From the NCBI RefSeq assembly GCF_038452265.1, contig NZ_CP151843.1, forward strand, positions 992,001-1,056,000: a stretch of DNA of 64,000 nt. Reading direction: 5' to 3'. Numbering within the stretch: the first letter of the stretch is position 1; every line of letters starts with the position of its first letter. This document shows, piece by piece, positions 1 to 12,000 of the stretch. The DNA comes from Vibrio diazotrophicus (GTDB taxonomy: Bacteria > Pseudomonadota > Gammaproteobacteria > Enterobacterales > Vibrionaceae). Made by a program: the position numbers and the translations under genes. Under the pieces are notes generated by a model, which did not search any database, was not told where the DNA came from, and saw only the letters and a program-made list of their open reading frames with translations.

Positions 1-647
1 ATGATAGAAAGTATCTTACTGTCTTTCCACTTATCGTTATAGGTTACATAAACCATGGATGCAGCTTCACTGCCTAACTTATCAAGCAAATCATCTTCAT
101 CAGCAACAAACTGAGTTAAAGAGTAAGTCCCTTTTGAACATTCCACCCAATCACTAAACCTCTGATGAATGTTAAACTCATCAGAGACTGCAAATGGAAG
201 GACATACTGCTCACTTGCACTCTTGATTTCTCGAGGCCATTTAGCCGGAGTTATATCTTCATTACAGCCAAAAACCTTACCAATCTGACCAACTGTCATT
301 GAAGTATTCGGGTTATCCTGATTGATCAAGATGGCGACAACATCAGCAGTTAGATAAAGCTGGGTAGGACGGTATCCTTTCAGGTTGTAAAACTTTGCGA
401 CTTCTAAATCCGTCCATTTTTTTGAGGTGATGCCAATTTTGTATCGCCCCAAAAGCATGTCCCCCGGAATATCCTCACTGCCATATATTTCTGCATCAAT
501 ACCCTGCTCACTCACCAGTTGGTTAGCTAAATCGGAGATATAGCTTTCAGCACCGATAATAGCTTTATCGTTGGAGGGCGACTCTTCAGCGAAGACAAAA
601 AAGGGTATCAAAGCAAACAGACACAAACTTATACGTTTAATTTTCAT
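1..647 (-). CDS. PstS-like periplasmic substrate-binding protein (partial, C-terminus beyond the window)
   Basis: The gene starts at ATG 647 with a GGAGG ribosome site six bases upstream and stays open to the left edge (about 215 residues visible). The first ~20 residues are a signal peptide (MKIKRISLCLFALIPFFVFA), so the product is periplasmic. The stretch around IGITSKKW, then VAILINQDNPN and a later QRFSDW segment, follows the layout of PstS-type phosphate-binding folds (PBP-like_2). It overlaps the end of the OmpA lipoprotein gene by 11 bases, so it is the visible tail of the type I secretion operon. A role in phosphate binding is not demonstrated; the ligand-loop residues are weak, and in this operon it may be a sensor or an accessory to adhesin export. 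Confidence 0.75.
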   Translation of the reverse strand, partial: MKIKRISLCLFALIPFFVFAEESPSNDKAIIGAESYISDLANQLVSEQGIDAEIYGSEDIPGDMLLGRYKIGITSKKWTDLEVAKFYNLKGYRPTQLYLTADVVAILINQDNPNTSMTVGQIGKVFGCNEDITPAKWPREIKSASEQYVLPFAVSDEFNIHQRFSDWVECSKGTYSLTQFVADEDDLLDKLGSEAASMVYVTYNDKWKDSKILSI

Positions 648-1257
648 CTTGAACCTCCACTGCCGATCCTGGGTTGAGAACAGTATCAGAGCTAAAGATT
701 GTCCACGAAGGCTTAACGCTCATAGTACTCACCTCTACCACAGCGATCGTTCGGCGATGCCGCTCTTTCAACTGTGAGGTCAACGACGTTATTTGAGTAA
801 ATTCTTGCTCCTCAATTCTTTGGGGATCAACTCCATTTTCAACAAGTAACCCCCTGATTACGTGAGTGCGTCTCTTTGCAAGTTCCCGATTGTAGTCCAA
901 AGTCGCTTCAGGACTGGTATCACCGATTAGGATAGCTATAGATTCAGGATTGGACGCCAAAAGTTCCAATAACTCTTTCAATGGTGTTTGATGCTCAGAC
1001 TTAATATCAGACTTGTCCATGTCGAAGAAGAAACTAACCACATTTAAACTTTGTGTCGTATGCCAATCTGCACATCCCTGACTATCAACTAAGACGCCTT
1101 CAGGGGTATCCGCGCACAAATCCCTTTGATTAATCACGCCATCTTTATCTTGATCGGATAAATCATCCAACTGATGTCGGGTGGTTCGCACATCTGGTTG
1201 TTGTGCACAACCTAGAAGCAAGAGAGACATCAGAAATAAATAATGGAATTTACTCAT
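637..1257 (-). CDS. OmpA-family lipoprotein with calcium-binding type 3 repeat
   Basis: I place the start at the ATG of MSKFHYLF (AGGAGAAAGG site just upstream) rather than at an in-frame codon 33 bases earlier, because this gives a clean lipoprotein signal with lipobox LLLGC. Residues ~25-60 contain an acidic DQDKDGV...DLCADTPEGV stretch of thrombospondin type 3 kind, which usually binds calcium. The C-terminal ~110 residues are an OmpA/Pal-like peptidoglycan-binding domain (FFFDMDKSDI, then YNRELAKRRTHVI). The usual GHTD motif reads GDTS. It lies 3' of the TolC-like gene and overlaps it by 8 bases. Likely anchored in the outer membrane and holding peptidoglycan, as a stabiliser of the secretion channel (inference). 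Confidence 0.85.
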   Translation of the reverse strand: MSKFHYLFLMSLLLLGCAQQPDVRTTRHQLDDLSDQDKDGVINQRDLCADTPEGVLVDSQGCADWHTTQSLNVVSFFFDMDKSDIKSEHQTPLKELLELLASNPESIAILIGDTSPEATLDYNRELAKRRTHVIRGLLVENGVDPQRIEEQEFTQITSLTSQLKERHRRTIAVVEVSTMSVKPSWTIFSSDTVLNPGSAVEVQDEN

Positions 1258-2563
1258 TGCCTTTCTCCTGCCATTCCTCTGGATATTCAACTCTTAGAGC
1301 GTAAGTCAATGTACCCATCGCGTTAAATAAACGATATGCCGCCACTAATCGGTCGTATTTAGTTCGCACATAATTTCGTCGAGCTGCGAATGTTTCGACT
1401 TTGGCATCCAGTACATCAAGCAGACTTCTTCGACCTACATTAAATTGCTGGATGTAACCGAGCTCTGCAATTTTTGCTGCATCTACGTTAGTTTTTAAGA
1501 TGTTTTTCTGCTGTTCTAACAATTCGTAGGCATTCCACGCCAGTTGGGTACCTTCTTCTGCATCCAACTGAGCCTGAAGACGCACAGCTCGAGCTTCTTC
1601 AGCACGCCAAGCGGAAGATTCCACTCTTGAATTAGTCGTAAATCCACTAAAAATATCGTAGTTAAGTGTCAGCATTATCTTGGCATCTTCATTAATTCCT
1701 TCGATGTTATCTACATTGTCCGTTTTGTTAGCGGATAGTTCGAGTTTTAGCTCGGGATAGTAACCACCTTTTTCTCGGTCAATTTCTTTTCGAGCAGCGT
1801 TCAAATCATTGATAGCTGACTTAATAGACGGATGCCCATCTGTCGCCTGTTGTTTCGCTATGTCGACATTTGGAGGGATTAGACGGGCATCAAATACGGG
1901 CTCAATGATATCTTTTGGTGCTTTACCAACTAAACGCAAGTATTTGGTCTTTGCATCATTAAGATTGTTTTGAGAAGCGATGAGTGACGATTGAGCTGTC
2001 GCGACTCGAGAAGCAATCTGTGCTAAATCAGAATTACTGGTCAACCCTTTCTCTTTTTTGTCCAAGATTAACTGGTATATTTCCTGATGCTCTCGTAGGT
2101 TTCTCTTTGTCAGTTCCAAAAGTTCTTCGGCGTGCAAAACATCAACGTAAACCTTCACAGTTTCCAAGGCGATATTTTCGGCAGAAGATAATAAACTCAG
2201 CCTTGCGGCCTCAGCTTCTAAGTCAAGTCTTTCAATGTCCGATGTCGTAGCAAAACCATCAAACAACAGTTGTGAGATTTTTATACCCAGTTCGGTTCTA
2301 TCCAGAATCCGATCTTCGCTATCAATATAGTTGCCATTGCTATAACGAGTTCCTTCATAACCAGCAGCGGCATATAGATTTACTTGAGGTAAATAGCTCC
2401 CACCCACGGCATCGCTGTCTTTACGCATCGATTGGAAACGGGAATATTTGGCAAGTAAGTCCGGTGAGCTATCCAGAGCAAGTGCTACAGATTCTTCAAG
2501 CGTCATTGCATTTACAATGGGACTAGCCAGCAAACATCCCAAAACTATTGTTTTAAAACGCAT
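1250..2563 (-). CDS. TolC-family outer membrane channel of a type I secretion system (LapE-like)
   Basis: 437 residues, normal for the family. A signal peptide ends near VNAM, followed by two copies of the outer-membrane efflux repeat (starts at TLEESVALALDSSPDL and again around ATDGHPSIKSAINDLNAARKEI), with long coiled-coil helices and the conserved LDVLDAKVE turn near residue 385. It follows the membrane-fusion gene by 18 bases and precedes the OmpA lipoprotein, so it should be the dedicated outer-membrane exit for the giant adhesin. The alternative, a drug-efflux channel, is unlikely given the operon. Confidence 0.92.
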   Translation of the reverse strand: MRFKTIVLGCLLASPIVNAMTLEESVALALDSSPDLLAKYSRFQSMRKDSDAVGGSYLPQVNLYAAAGYEGTRYSNGNYIDSEDRILDRTELGIKISQLLFDGFATTSDIERLDLEAEAARLSLLSSAENIALETVKVYVDVLHAEELLELTKRNLREHQEIYQLILDKKEKGLTSNSDLAQIASRVATAQSSLIASQNNLNDAKTKYLRLVGKAPKDIIEPVFDARLIPPNVDIAKQQATDGHPSIKSAINDLNAARKEIDREKGGYYPELKLELSANKTDNVDNIEGINEDAKIMLTLNYDIFSGFTTNSRVESSAWRAEEARAVRLQAQLDAEEGTQLAWNAYELLEQQKNILKTNVDAAKIAELGYIQQFNVGRRSLLDVLDAKVETFAARRNYVRTKYDRLVAAYRLFNAMGTLTYALRVEYPEEWQEKGNE

Positions 2564-2581
2564 TAAATGTCCTTATTGGTA

Positions 2582-3892
2582 TTATCTTTCTCGTAAAGCG
2601 TTCTCTTTCGCTCTCAATATTGGTTTTAACCAATAACTGAGAACCGATTTTTCCCCTGTCATAATATCGACCACTACTTGCATTCCAGGAATAATGGTGA
2701 ATTGTTCATTACTTTCTAACGTAATATTTGCTCGGTAATAAGCATGACCTTCGTCGTTTTTTAAAGCATCAGCACTCACATAGCTGACTGTTCCTTTAAG
2801 TCCTCCGTAAATAACGAAATCGTAAGCAGACAGCTTCACCGTAGCTTCTAACCCCGGCCGGATAAAAGCGATGTTTTGTGGCGAAATACGGGCCTCCACA
2901 ATCAGTTCACTATTCAATGGAACAAGTTCCATAATGGGCTCGCCGGACTTCACAACGCCCCCAATGGTGCGTACAAAAATATCTTTTACGGTTCCATCTA
3001 CTGGAGAAATTATCTGAGTGCGCTGTAATTGATCGGCTATTGCTTGCTGACTTTCATTAAGCTGCGCTAGCTTAGTTAGAACCTCATTCAGTTGCCCCTG
3101 AACTTCTGTGCGAAATGTCAGAGCGATCCCTCTTCGGTCAGCGACTGATTCAGAATAAGCCGCTTTCTGTTTCTGTGCTGCCGCTTTTGAACTCGATAAA
3201 TCGCCACTGACTTTGATGACATCTCGATTGAGCTTGAACAGTTCAACTTCTGCAACCGCTCCGCTCTCGACCACGTCTTTCAACATATCTCGCTCTTTGG
3301 TAACAATCTTCAAACTGCTCTGTAATGTGTCGATAGTATTGAGCGTATCGTTGTATGCCTGTGCCTGCTGCTCAATTCTTAACTGCGCTTCTTCCAGTTC
3401 AGATTTAAGCTGATCAAGTCTCTCAACATAATTTGCTTTGGCATTCCAATAAGCGGGGTGACTTGTTTCGGCAACTTCAAATGGTTGAGGTTCAATGACA
3501 ACCTGTTCTTGCCAATTTAAGTTAGCGTTGTTTACTTTTACCGTCTTTAATTCCACTTGTAATCGCTGTTTCTGAGCCAGTAATGAGTCAACCTGCTGGT
3601 TGGACTCTAAAAAGGACGATTTGAAGCGAGTATCATCAAGTATCGCTATGACTTCTCCTTTCCTTACTATCTGACCAGCGTTAACGTGTAATTGTTTTAA
3701 TATTCCGCCTTCGAGGCTTTGAATCGTTTGAACTGAAAGAGAAGGGACCACTTCACCTTCACCGACAATGACTTCGTCCAATTGTGCCCAGGCAGCCCAG
3801 AAAATAGCCCCTGTAATCAATGCGGCTGATAACCAAATCAACTTCCTAGAACGATAAGCTAAATGAGCATTACTCCAACGAACGCTACTCAT
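2582..3892 (-). CDS. HlyD-family membrane fusion protein of the adhesin secretion system (LapC-like)
   Basis: 436 residues. One N-terminal membrane segment (about residues 17-37, LIWLSAALITGAIFWAAWA) is followed by a biotinyl-lipoyl-like half (VVPSLSVQTIQSLEGG, VRKGEVIAILDD), long coiled-coil hairpin helices (about 80-280), the second lipoyl half (ISPVDGTVKDIFV), and a beta-barrel C-terminus. This is the standard HlyD/LapC order bridging the ABC exporter and the outer membrane channel. The start overlaps the ABC transporter stop by four bases (ATGA), which indicates translational coupling and fixes the start codon. Confidence 0.95.
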   Translation of the reverse strand: MSSVRWSNAHLAYRSRKLIWLSAALITGAIFWAAWAQLDEVIVGEGEVVPSLSVQTIQSLEGGILKQLHVNAGQIVRKGEVIAILDDTRFKSSFLESNQQVDSLLAQKQRLQVELKTVKVNNANLNWQEQVVIEPQPFEVAETSHPAYWNAKANYVERLDQLKSELEEAQLRIEQQAQAYNDTLNTIDTLQSSLKIVTKERDMLKDVVESGAVAEVELFKLNRDVIKVSGDLSSSKAAAQKQKAAYSESVADRRGIALTFRTEVQGQLNEVLTKLAQLNESQQAIADQLQRTQIISPVDGTVKDIFVRTIGGVVKSGEPIMELVPLNSELIVEARISPQNIAFIRPGLEATVKLSAYDFVIYGGLKGTVSYVSADALKNDEGHAYYRANITLESNEQFTIIPGMQVVVDIMTGEKSVLSYWLKPILRAKENALRER

Positions 3893-6066
3893 CCCTTGCC
3901 TCCCTCACGCACAATGGATACCGCTCGGATTCTATTTGAGGAATTGCCAACTGATTGCTGGGATAAAATGTCTTTCGCTGTTCCGTCTGAAACCACTTTC
4001 CCCTGATCCAATACGATAATTCTATGACAAAGAGCTAAGAACGAATGCTTATGTGAGCTGATGATCAACGTGATATCTTTAGGCATATTTTGTAGGGAGT
4101 TAAAGAGTACAGCTTCTGCATTTCGGTCCAAGTTATTTGTGGGTTCATCCATGACTAACATGGATGGCTGACGATACAATGCCCGAGCTAATGCGACAGC
4201 CTGACGTTGTCCACCGGACAAGAATCTTCCGCCCTCTCCAACTTGAGTCTCCATACCCTGAGACAAACGAGTCATATGATGATTTAATCCAGAAAGTTCA
4301 ATCACCTTCTGCAATCTTGTCTGGTCAACAACACTGTATCCCAGCACAATATTTTCAATAATAGACCCGTAAACAAGTTGCGGATTTTGCCCAACCCAAC
4401 CCGTATGACTTCTCAATAGATCAACAGGCCACAAGTGACTATCAATATTATCGAAATAGATAGTCCCCTGTGTGGGAGATAGCTGGTGAGTAATTAATGA
4501 AAGTAAGGTGGATTTACCCGCACCAGCATTGCCAACAATGCCGATTCTTTCCCCTTTCGTAACATTAATGGAAATATTTTTCACCGACTCGACAGGGCTA
4601 CTCGAGTATTGAAAACTGACGTCCTCAAGACGAAAAGCCCCTTGAAAATCACCATTGGTAATAACCTGACTTCTATTGGTTTCCTGGGGAAGCTCAATAA
4701 TTGAATTCAGCCCTTCAACAGCTGTTTTCGTTTGCTGATAACGCAGTAGCAGTATAGCAATATGATTAACAGCACTTGCTGCCCTTCCACTTAGCATCAC
4801 GATTGCAATCAACCCTCCCATGCTAAGCTGACCTTCCGCGATTCGATAAACCCCTGTAACAATAAGTGCGATAGTAATGATCTGTTGGCTGGACTGGATT
4901 GAATAGGCCACAACATTTGAATAATGACGCGATAGATTTTGCCAATCAGACAAAGCTGAGACAGTGTTTTCCCAACGCTTTTGTGCGTTGCCTGTGGCAT
5001 TATTCTGTTTTAGTTCAGTAATTGAAGACAAACAATCAAATAAATGTGCCTGCCTTTGTGTTGATAGCGTTGCGGTTTCGGTATGAGTTTTTTCTATTTT
5101 GGATTTCATGGCACTGCTTAATAGCAGTAATAAAAACATGACAGCGATAGGTATAGCCATCATCGTTCCACCTAACCAACCAATAAGAAGCAGGAACAGC
5201 GCCGTAAATGGTAGATCTACAACTGCAACCAGAGATGCGGAGGTGAAGAAATCGCGAACACTGTCAAAATCTTGCAGTTGCCTCGCAAAAGCACCTATTG
5301 ATTGAGGACGGTGCTCAAGTTTCATCCCCATGACCTTAGAAAACAGTTGTGCAGATAGTTTGTTGTCTATGTATTTGCCTGCACTGTCAGTAACAATACC
5401 TCGGGCTTTACGTAACAGCCAATCAAAAACAACCACCAAGGACATGCCGACAACCAGAACCCATAGTGTGTTAAAGGCCTGATTTGGCACCACTCTGTCG
5501 TAAACATTCATTGTAAAAAGAGGAACGATCAATGCAAGAACATTGATCATCAATGAAGCAATCAGTAAATCCCGATACCAAGGACGCATCTCTTTTACTA
5601 CGGAAAATAGCCAGTGCTCAGTCTTCTTCCGATGCAATGAGTCTACACGTTCATCTGTATACGTATTTGCGCTTACTTGCCATGCCTGTTGATTACACTG
5701 ATTAAGTAGGTCCCGCTCGCTAAGCAGTTCCGTACAAATTTGGTCATCATTAAAAGATTGGACATGAAACCCTTCCGTATCGTATCCAGTAACAATGCTA
5801 GGTACTTGTGACCTAGTCGCAACCACTAGAGGAAAACTGGCATTTCTAGCTGAGTGAAGTTCAACAAGAGTGAGTTCTAAATCAGCCCGTTCTGCCATAC
5901 GGATAAACAAATCGCTGTTAAGCTTTCCATCTTCTAATGGAATACCGGATATCAACTTTAAAGGATGATGACGCAATTCAAAATGCTGAACCAACCACAG
6001 TAACACGGATAACCACGGATCATTCTGAGTGTGCTTCTCTTGTTGAATTGTGGAATCCACTTGCAT
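3889..6066 (-). CDS. Type I secretion ABC transporter, LapB-like, with a degenerate C39-like N-terminal domain
   Basis: 725 residues in the standard exporter order. Residues ~1-140 are a C39-peptidase-like domain without the catalytic cysteine, as in RTX/Lap exporters that do not cleave their cargo. Residues ~160-440 carry the six-helix membrane domain. The ATPase domain (~480-715) has Walker A GNAGAGKST near residue 510, signature LSGGQRQ near 620, Walker B LVMDEP and the switch histidine SSHKHS. The start overlaps the adhesin stop by one base (TAATG). It should power one-step export of the upstream adhesin to the cell surface. Confidence 0.95.
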   Translation of the reverse strand: MQVDSTIQQEKHTQNDPWLSVLLWLVQHFELRHHPLKLISGIPLEDGKLNSDLFIRMAERADLELTLVELHSARNASFPLVVATRSQVPSIVTGYDTEGFHVQSFNDDQICTELLSERDLLNQCNQQAWQVSANTYTDERVDSLHRKKTEHWLFSVVKEMRPWYRDLLIASLMINVLALIVPLFTMNVYDRVVPNQAFNTLWVLVVGMSLVVVFDWLLRKARGIVTDSAGKYIDNKLSAQLFSKVMGMKLEHRPQSIGAFARQLQDFDSVRDFFTSASLVAVVDLPFTALFLLLIGWLGGTMMAIPIAVMFLLLLLSSAMKSKIEKTHTETATLSTQRQAHLFDCLSSITELKQNNATGNAQKRWENTVSALSDWQNLSRHYSNVVAYSIQSSQQIITIALIVTGVYRIAEGQLSMGGLIAIVMLSGRAASAVNHIAILLLRYQQTKTAVEGLNSIIELPQETNRSQVITNGDFQGAFRLEDVSFQYSSSPVESVKNISINVTKGERIGIVGNAGAGKSTLLSLITHQLSPTQGTIYFDNIDSHLWPVDLLRSHTGWVGQNPQLVYGSIIENIVLGYSVVDQTRLQKVIELSGLNHHMTRLSQGMETQVGEGGRFLSGGQRQAVALARALYRQPSMLVMDEPTNNLDRNAEAVLFNSLQNMPKDITLIISSHKHSFLALCHRIIVLDQGKVVSDGTAKDILSQQSVGNSSNRIRAVSIVREGGKG

Positions 6067-9000
6067 TATGAAACCCCACTGACAATTAAGTTATTGTCAT
6101 CTATCATTTTCTGCAATATATCTGCTTCACTTGCTCCACTGGCGTCTGCTTGATAGAGGTCATCAAAAGTAACATTTTCTAATAAGATCTGCTGTTGAGT
6201 GCCCGATTGATCAGGTTTCAAATTGACAATAGTCCCTTCTGCGGTTTGTGTGAGATCCAGTTTATTATCAAGTTGAATGATGTCCGTTGCGGTAATAATC
6301 GCAGAAAGGTCGATCGTATCGTTGTCACCACCAGACAGTGAAATCTGAAAATCGCTGATCACATCAAATGAAGGGTTGAGGGTAGTACCTAACCCATCGG
6401 TATCGAAATAGAATTTATCATTACCGCTGCCTCCTATGAGTAAATCGTCAGCAGAACTGGCTAATATTGTAGAGTCACCTGTTTCTACTAACGAAACAAA
6501 AATTGTTTGAGCAAGTCCTGAGGCAGTTTGTTCACCAATGGATGCCATGGGTATAACGGTTAAAGAAAAATCGTCCGCTCCGGTATAACCACCGATGATA
6601 GACAAATCGGAGACATCGCTAAGCTCAACCGTGTAAACACCATTTTGGTAACTGCCGTGACTCAGTTCTAAACCTTGAGGTATCCCACTAATCGTGATTT
6701 GTCCCGTTTCCTGATCAGATGGGTGTACCAAATTCATATCTAATCCCAAGCCAATAACACCTGAAGCTTCCGCCACAATAGAATTATATTCAGCAGTCAA
6801 AATTGGCTCATCCGGCTCTGGAGTAATAGTAATGGTTAAGTCTGACGTTTCTGCTTCACCATACGCTTGCTCACTATTTCCCTGAACGACAGACTGATCG
6901 TAGGTTCTAACGCTGAGTGTGACATCCATCTGCCCAAATGCGTCGCCCGGTATGAAATCTAACCCATTGACTTCATCTGCTCTGACCAAAATAGTCGCTA
7001 CGGCATTTCCGTTGGCATCAAGACTGAACAGTGCAAACTGATTTCCGATCCTAATGCGACCAAGCCCATCAAATGCCGAGGGGTCGGAGCTCGCATTCAC
7101 TATCATCGACACTTCCAGATATTCATTGCTGTTGGTCTCAAAGCTTGAGGCAACAAAATCAATGTGAATAACTTCAGATTCACTGCCACTAATAGACTCA
7201 GAAACCTGATTTAACTCTACTGAATCCCCAACAGGCAACACGCCGACGGTAAATTCAGAGGTCGTGTAGTTATATAAATCCGTCCCAAGCTCTTGAGTAA
7301 TCGCTTCCAAAGTTAAGGTTACATCACCACTGAAATCTAATGGTGGTAGCAGGTAAATATTGTCGAGTTGTTCTTGGGTGATTTGCCACTCGGTCTCATT
7401 GGCACTATTTGAACCATTATTCGGCAGTAACTCATAGGTTCCATTGTTATCCCACACCAATACGGCACCTTGTGGTACACCTTTGATAATGAGTGACATT
7501 GATTCGGAGCCATCTTGGTCAAAGAGTGAAGCTTTTAAGTTTCCTAAATAAATATAGTTGTCTTCATTCCCCGTCACATCTTCGGACACTAGATTGGCTT
7601 TATCAACAACAGGCTCCACAACTATTGTTACCGTTGTCTCCTTAGTCTGAGTATCGACAGCATTCTCACCACTTAAACAGCTGCCTGTAACTTCATCAGT
7701 GATATTAGCTTCAACTGTTAGCACAATTTCTCCACTGTAATGTTCAGCGGGGAGCACTTGTATTTCGTTTAAGCGACTGACATCCGTAATCGTCCATGTA
7801 CCATCACCATTATCAGTGATTAACGCGTTATCTACTGCGCTAATACTTGCCCCATTTGATACCGATAAAGTCACCCAATTCACCGTTTCTTTACCGGTTG
7901 AAGACTCACCTTCACCGCGAATAATTTGGCTATCAGCGATGCTATCGCCTAGTATCAACTCGAGATTAAGTGTTGATACCGTATCTTCCTGAACCACGAC
8001 GTTTGTAGGAGAAATCGTGATGTCATCAACCACAGGCGCGATTTGTATTGTGATTGTTTGTGCGGTTGTTTTGGTGTCACCATCACACGGCGCAGTTTCC
8101 GTTACTTCAATGGTAAAATTGATACAACCACTAAAGTCTTCGTCTACGCCCGTGATACGGATAGAATCTAATCCTGTGCCTGTCACTGAATAGCCTAGCA
8201 AGTTACCAGAGATATCATAAGCAGGCGTTACTCCCTCACCCTCTATTTCAACACCATCCGGTAATGAATCACTTGGAATAAAGAAAGAAACCAAATTGTC
8301 AGGTGAACTCTCGACATCAGAATTGAGATACTGGCCGACAGCAATATCTTCACCTTCTCGAGCGAGAATATCCTGCCCCTGAACGGAACCCGGTGTACCG
8401 GGGTCTGCACATCCGGTTCCATCTCCAGAGTTGCCCGTTATTTGTATCTGAAATTGATCAGTAATGTATTGTGAATCGCTGCCATCTTTAACATAAGCTT
8501 TAGCAGTGACATCTATCACTTCCGTATCAACAGAGCTCGATATTGTGGCACCCGCCAACAGATCCTGTGCCGTTTCCACAATGCTATCACTTGTAATATC
8601 CCCCATTGGAATTAACCAATTCCCATTCGCATCTTGTGATACGCCATTAGGATGCGAAACTACCAAATTGTAGTCGCCGGAGAATTGGAGAACGATATAG
8701 TCGATGTACTCAGACCCATCCAAATCCAGCTCGGTAAAAGTGACCCCACCGCTGATGTCTACGGGCGAACCGTCACTGCTAATAAACACATCTTCAGCAC
8801 CATCGAGGCGGGTTTTGTCGACATCTTCACTACCGATATCAACCTTACCTTCAACTGTAACGGTTAAAGTTGCGGATAATTCTTTAACGTCAACGTCTCC
8901 CGTCGGTGACGTATCCGTAACCTGATAGCTGACTTCAACGTTAAATTCGCCACTTAAATCTTCACTAGCAATGACCGTTAATCTGCCGCTGTTTAATAAC

Positions 9001-12000
9001 TCGTTAAGCGCCTGTGACGTGCCATCTAAAAGTGTGGAGAGGTCAAATGGCAACGAAGAAGCATTAATTTCTACATCGTCAAAATAAAGAGTTAGTTCAT
9101 CGGGAAGTGAGACAATTGTATACCCTGTCAATGATTCACTACCGTCATTATCCTGATCGACAACAGGTTCAAGCTTCAATTTAATCCCATTGTCTTCGAC
9201 TCCTTGGCTATGAATTACCAATCCGTCTTGCTGGTCCACAACAGGTGACACGTTCATTTCTACAGTCAGTGAGAATTCGCCTGAATCACCATCGGGTTCA
9301 GTCGAAACAACAGTTACTTTAAGCGTCAATTCACCACTAAAATCTGTCGCAGGTTTAAGGTAAGTATTGGCCAATTGAGAGTTAGATATCTGATAGGTTG
9401 GACCGTTTGTTGCATCGATATACGCCACAGCCAGCGAGACAGGAGCGCCATTGGAATCGACCAGTGAAGTCCCTTCAGGAATACCTGAAAGCAGAATGTT
9501 TATCTCTTCGGATTGGTCATCGTCGGAGGTATTAATAATGAAGTCGAGCTGTATCAAGTTGTCTTCATTAAGCGGTGAAGCGTTACTGATAATCTGCGTG
9601 CTGTTATCATACTGCCAATGTCCTTGCCCACCATCGACGACTTCAGGGACATCCACAACACCTTTCAAATGAATCTCAATAACTTGTGGGGCACTTTCCG
9701 CTGTTTCATTAATTGGGTCTAAACCATCTATCATTGATTCCGTTGAAATGGCCGTTACAGTAATCGACAAAGATTCTGTATACGAACTGATATCTTCTTT
9801 CGGTTGTAGGAGGGCTTGTGAATTTGCTAACGCCTGCGCGGTTACAAGATAAGTATTTGTCGCAACCAGTGTTATTCCGTTCCCAACAGGGAGTGTCCAT
9901 CCATCCTGAACTTCAACTCTAAAACACAAGGTTTCAGAGCCATCAATATCGGTTAAACTCCCGACAATATAGCCATTAAGATCAATTACTTGATCTTCTA
10001 ACCCCTTAATATTGCTTACAGATAGAGTTGGTGTGTCAGCATCCGGACTTACGTTAACAACAACCTGATGAGTGATGTCAGCCGTCTGGTCTGTCTCACT
10101 GTCGAAGACCGTTCCTGATTCAGTCGATACCGCTCTAATATCAAATGTAAATTGCCCCGCTACATTCTGCTCCGATGTTATTTCCATCTGGTTAAGCTGG
10201 GCTTGTGTATAACTTTTTCCTTCAATGATGGCACTACCATTCAATGTGATGATCAAGCCATCGGGAATATTGGATAATTCATAGTGAAGTGTTTCAGAGC
10301 CATCGATATCAAACAAATCCGCTACAATATTAAGTAAAGTAGCATCTCCCGAATCTTCTACAGTCTCATACGAAAACTCTGATTGGTCACTCCACTCTGG
10401 CGCATCAGCCACAGGGAGAATGTCTATGTCTACCGTGCTACCAGTATCTAAAATGACACCTTGAGGATTGGTGTCTGACGAAATTACCGCAGAAATTGCC
10501 AGAGAAACTGAAATTGTGTTGTTAGAAGCATTCACAAGTGGCTGATAAGTTAGTATGCCGTTGGCAACCGAAAAATTGCTTACACCTTTTAACTGTCCAT
10601 CTGAATCTCTCAAGTTAATATAACCATCGTCATCATCATCGGTCAGAAGAACACCATCCAGATACAGTGAGCCACCTTGTAAAGAATCAACAGAAATACG
10701 GATTTCTTCTACGTGTTCGTTATCATCACTGTCACCAGCAAAGACACGGATCGGCAATTCCAGAGGATTAGGCAAACCACCATTATTTTCACCGTTATCC
10801 TCTAAGGTGCTTACGCCGACCGTGCGAATAAAACCTTCAAAATCCTTAAGTGTAAGCTCAACAGTACTGTTTGACTGGTCACCATCAGCATCAACAATGG
10901 TGACGACTAATTCGTCAAGTAACCCTCCAATAGGTGTGTTCACTATCAATTCGGTATTAAGAATGAAACTGCCGTCTTGGGACATCTCTAACGTTGCATA
11001 TTGAGCGTTTCCATCACTGGTGTTAACCAGTGTAATAGTCCAAGTGCCGCCAGAAAATTCAGCGCTGCCAGTATCATATACCGTACCTTGATATTCCAGC
11101 TGAGTAATCACAGCGCCGTCTGCGCCATCAATATTTTTATGAACGCTAAACCAATTCCCTGAATATTCATCCCCCTCAGTTAACTCAATGGTTTGTTCGA
11201 CAGAGCCTGGGACATCATCAATAACGGTAACCGTATAAGTTTGGGAGGATGAGCTGTCTCCATCTGCGTCAACAGCTGTAATAGAAAAATCAAGATGTAA
11301 CTCATTCTCGTCAGACAAAACACCGCTTGGAGCCTGATGCATCAAAGCCTGATAGAGTTCAAACTCTACCGTGCCATCCAAATTGAAGCGAATGCGAAAT
11401 ACGTTTTGGTCGCTGTCATCCGTAGCGTAGTACCAACCTTGTGCATCTGCCGAGCCTATTGTTACTAAACTACCGCTGCTGGTCCTATAGTTCTGGGAGT
11501 TAAATTGCGAAACATCAACAGTAATATTCGCAACATCATCTGAACCTTTAACGATGCTTAGAGATGGAGAACTTTGTTCAGTTCCTCTATCTAGGTCATC
11601 ATCCACTAAACCGTTCTCATTAACGGTAAGTCCATCATTGACGCTTAACTGCGGATTGGTTCCATCATAAACATTAATGTAAGAAACAGATGAAACTTCA
11701 GTACCATCGGAATCACGCGTCAATACAGGGACAGGAATTAGAATTTCATTTCCATCGCCATCTAGATGATCAATCGGCTGATACAACTCAATCGTTACAG
11801 CAACTTGTGCTGACTGCTCAGAACCAAGATAAAAGTCGCTTGGCAGCGTTATCTCAAAGACTTTAACACCACTATTTAGCACTGCATCATAGGTTCCATC
11901 ACCGTTATCACGCCAGATTAGATTTTCACCATTATGAGTAACATCATTACCATTGCTGTCGACTACCGTTTCGCCATCACTGACAAGCAAACCTAAGTAA

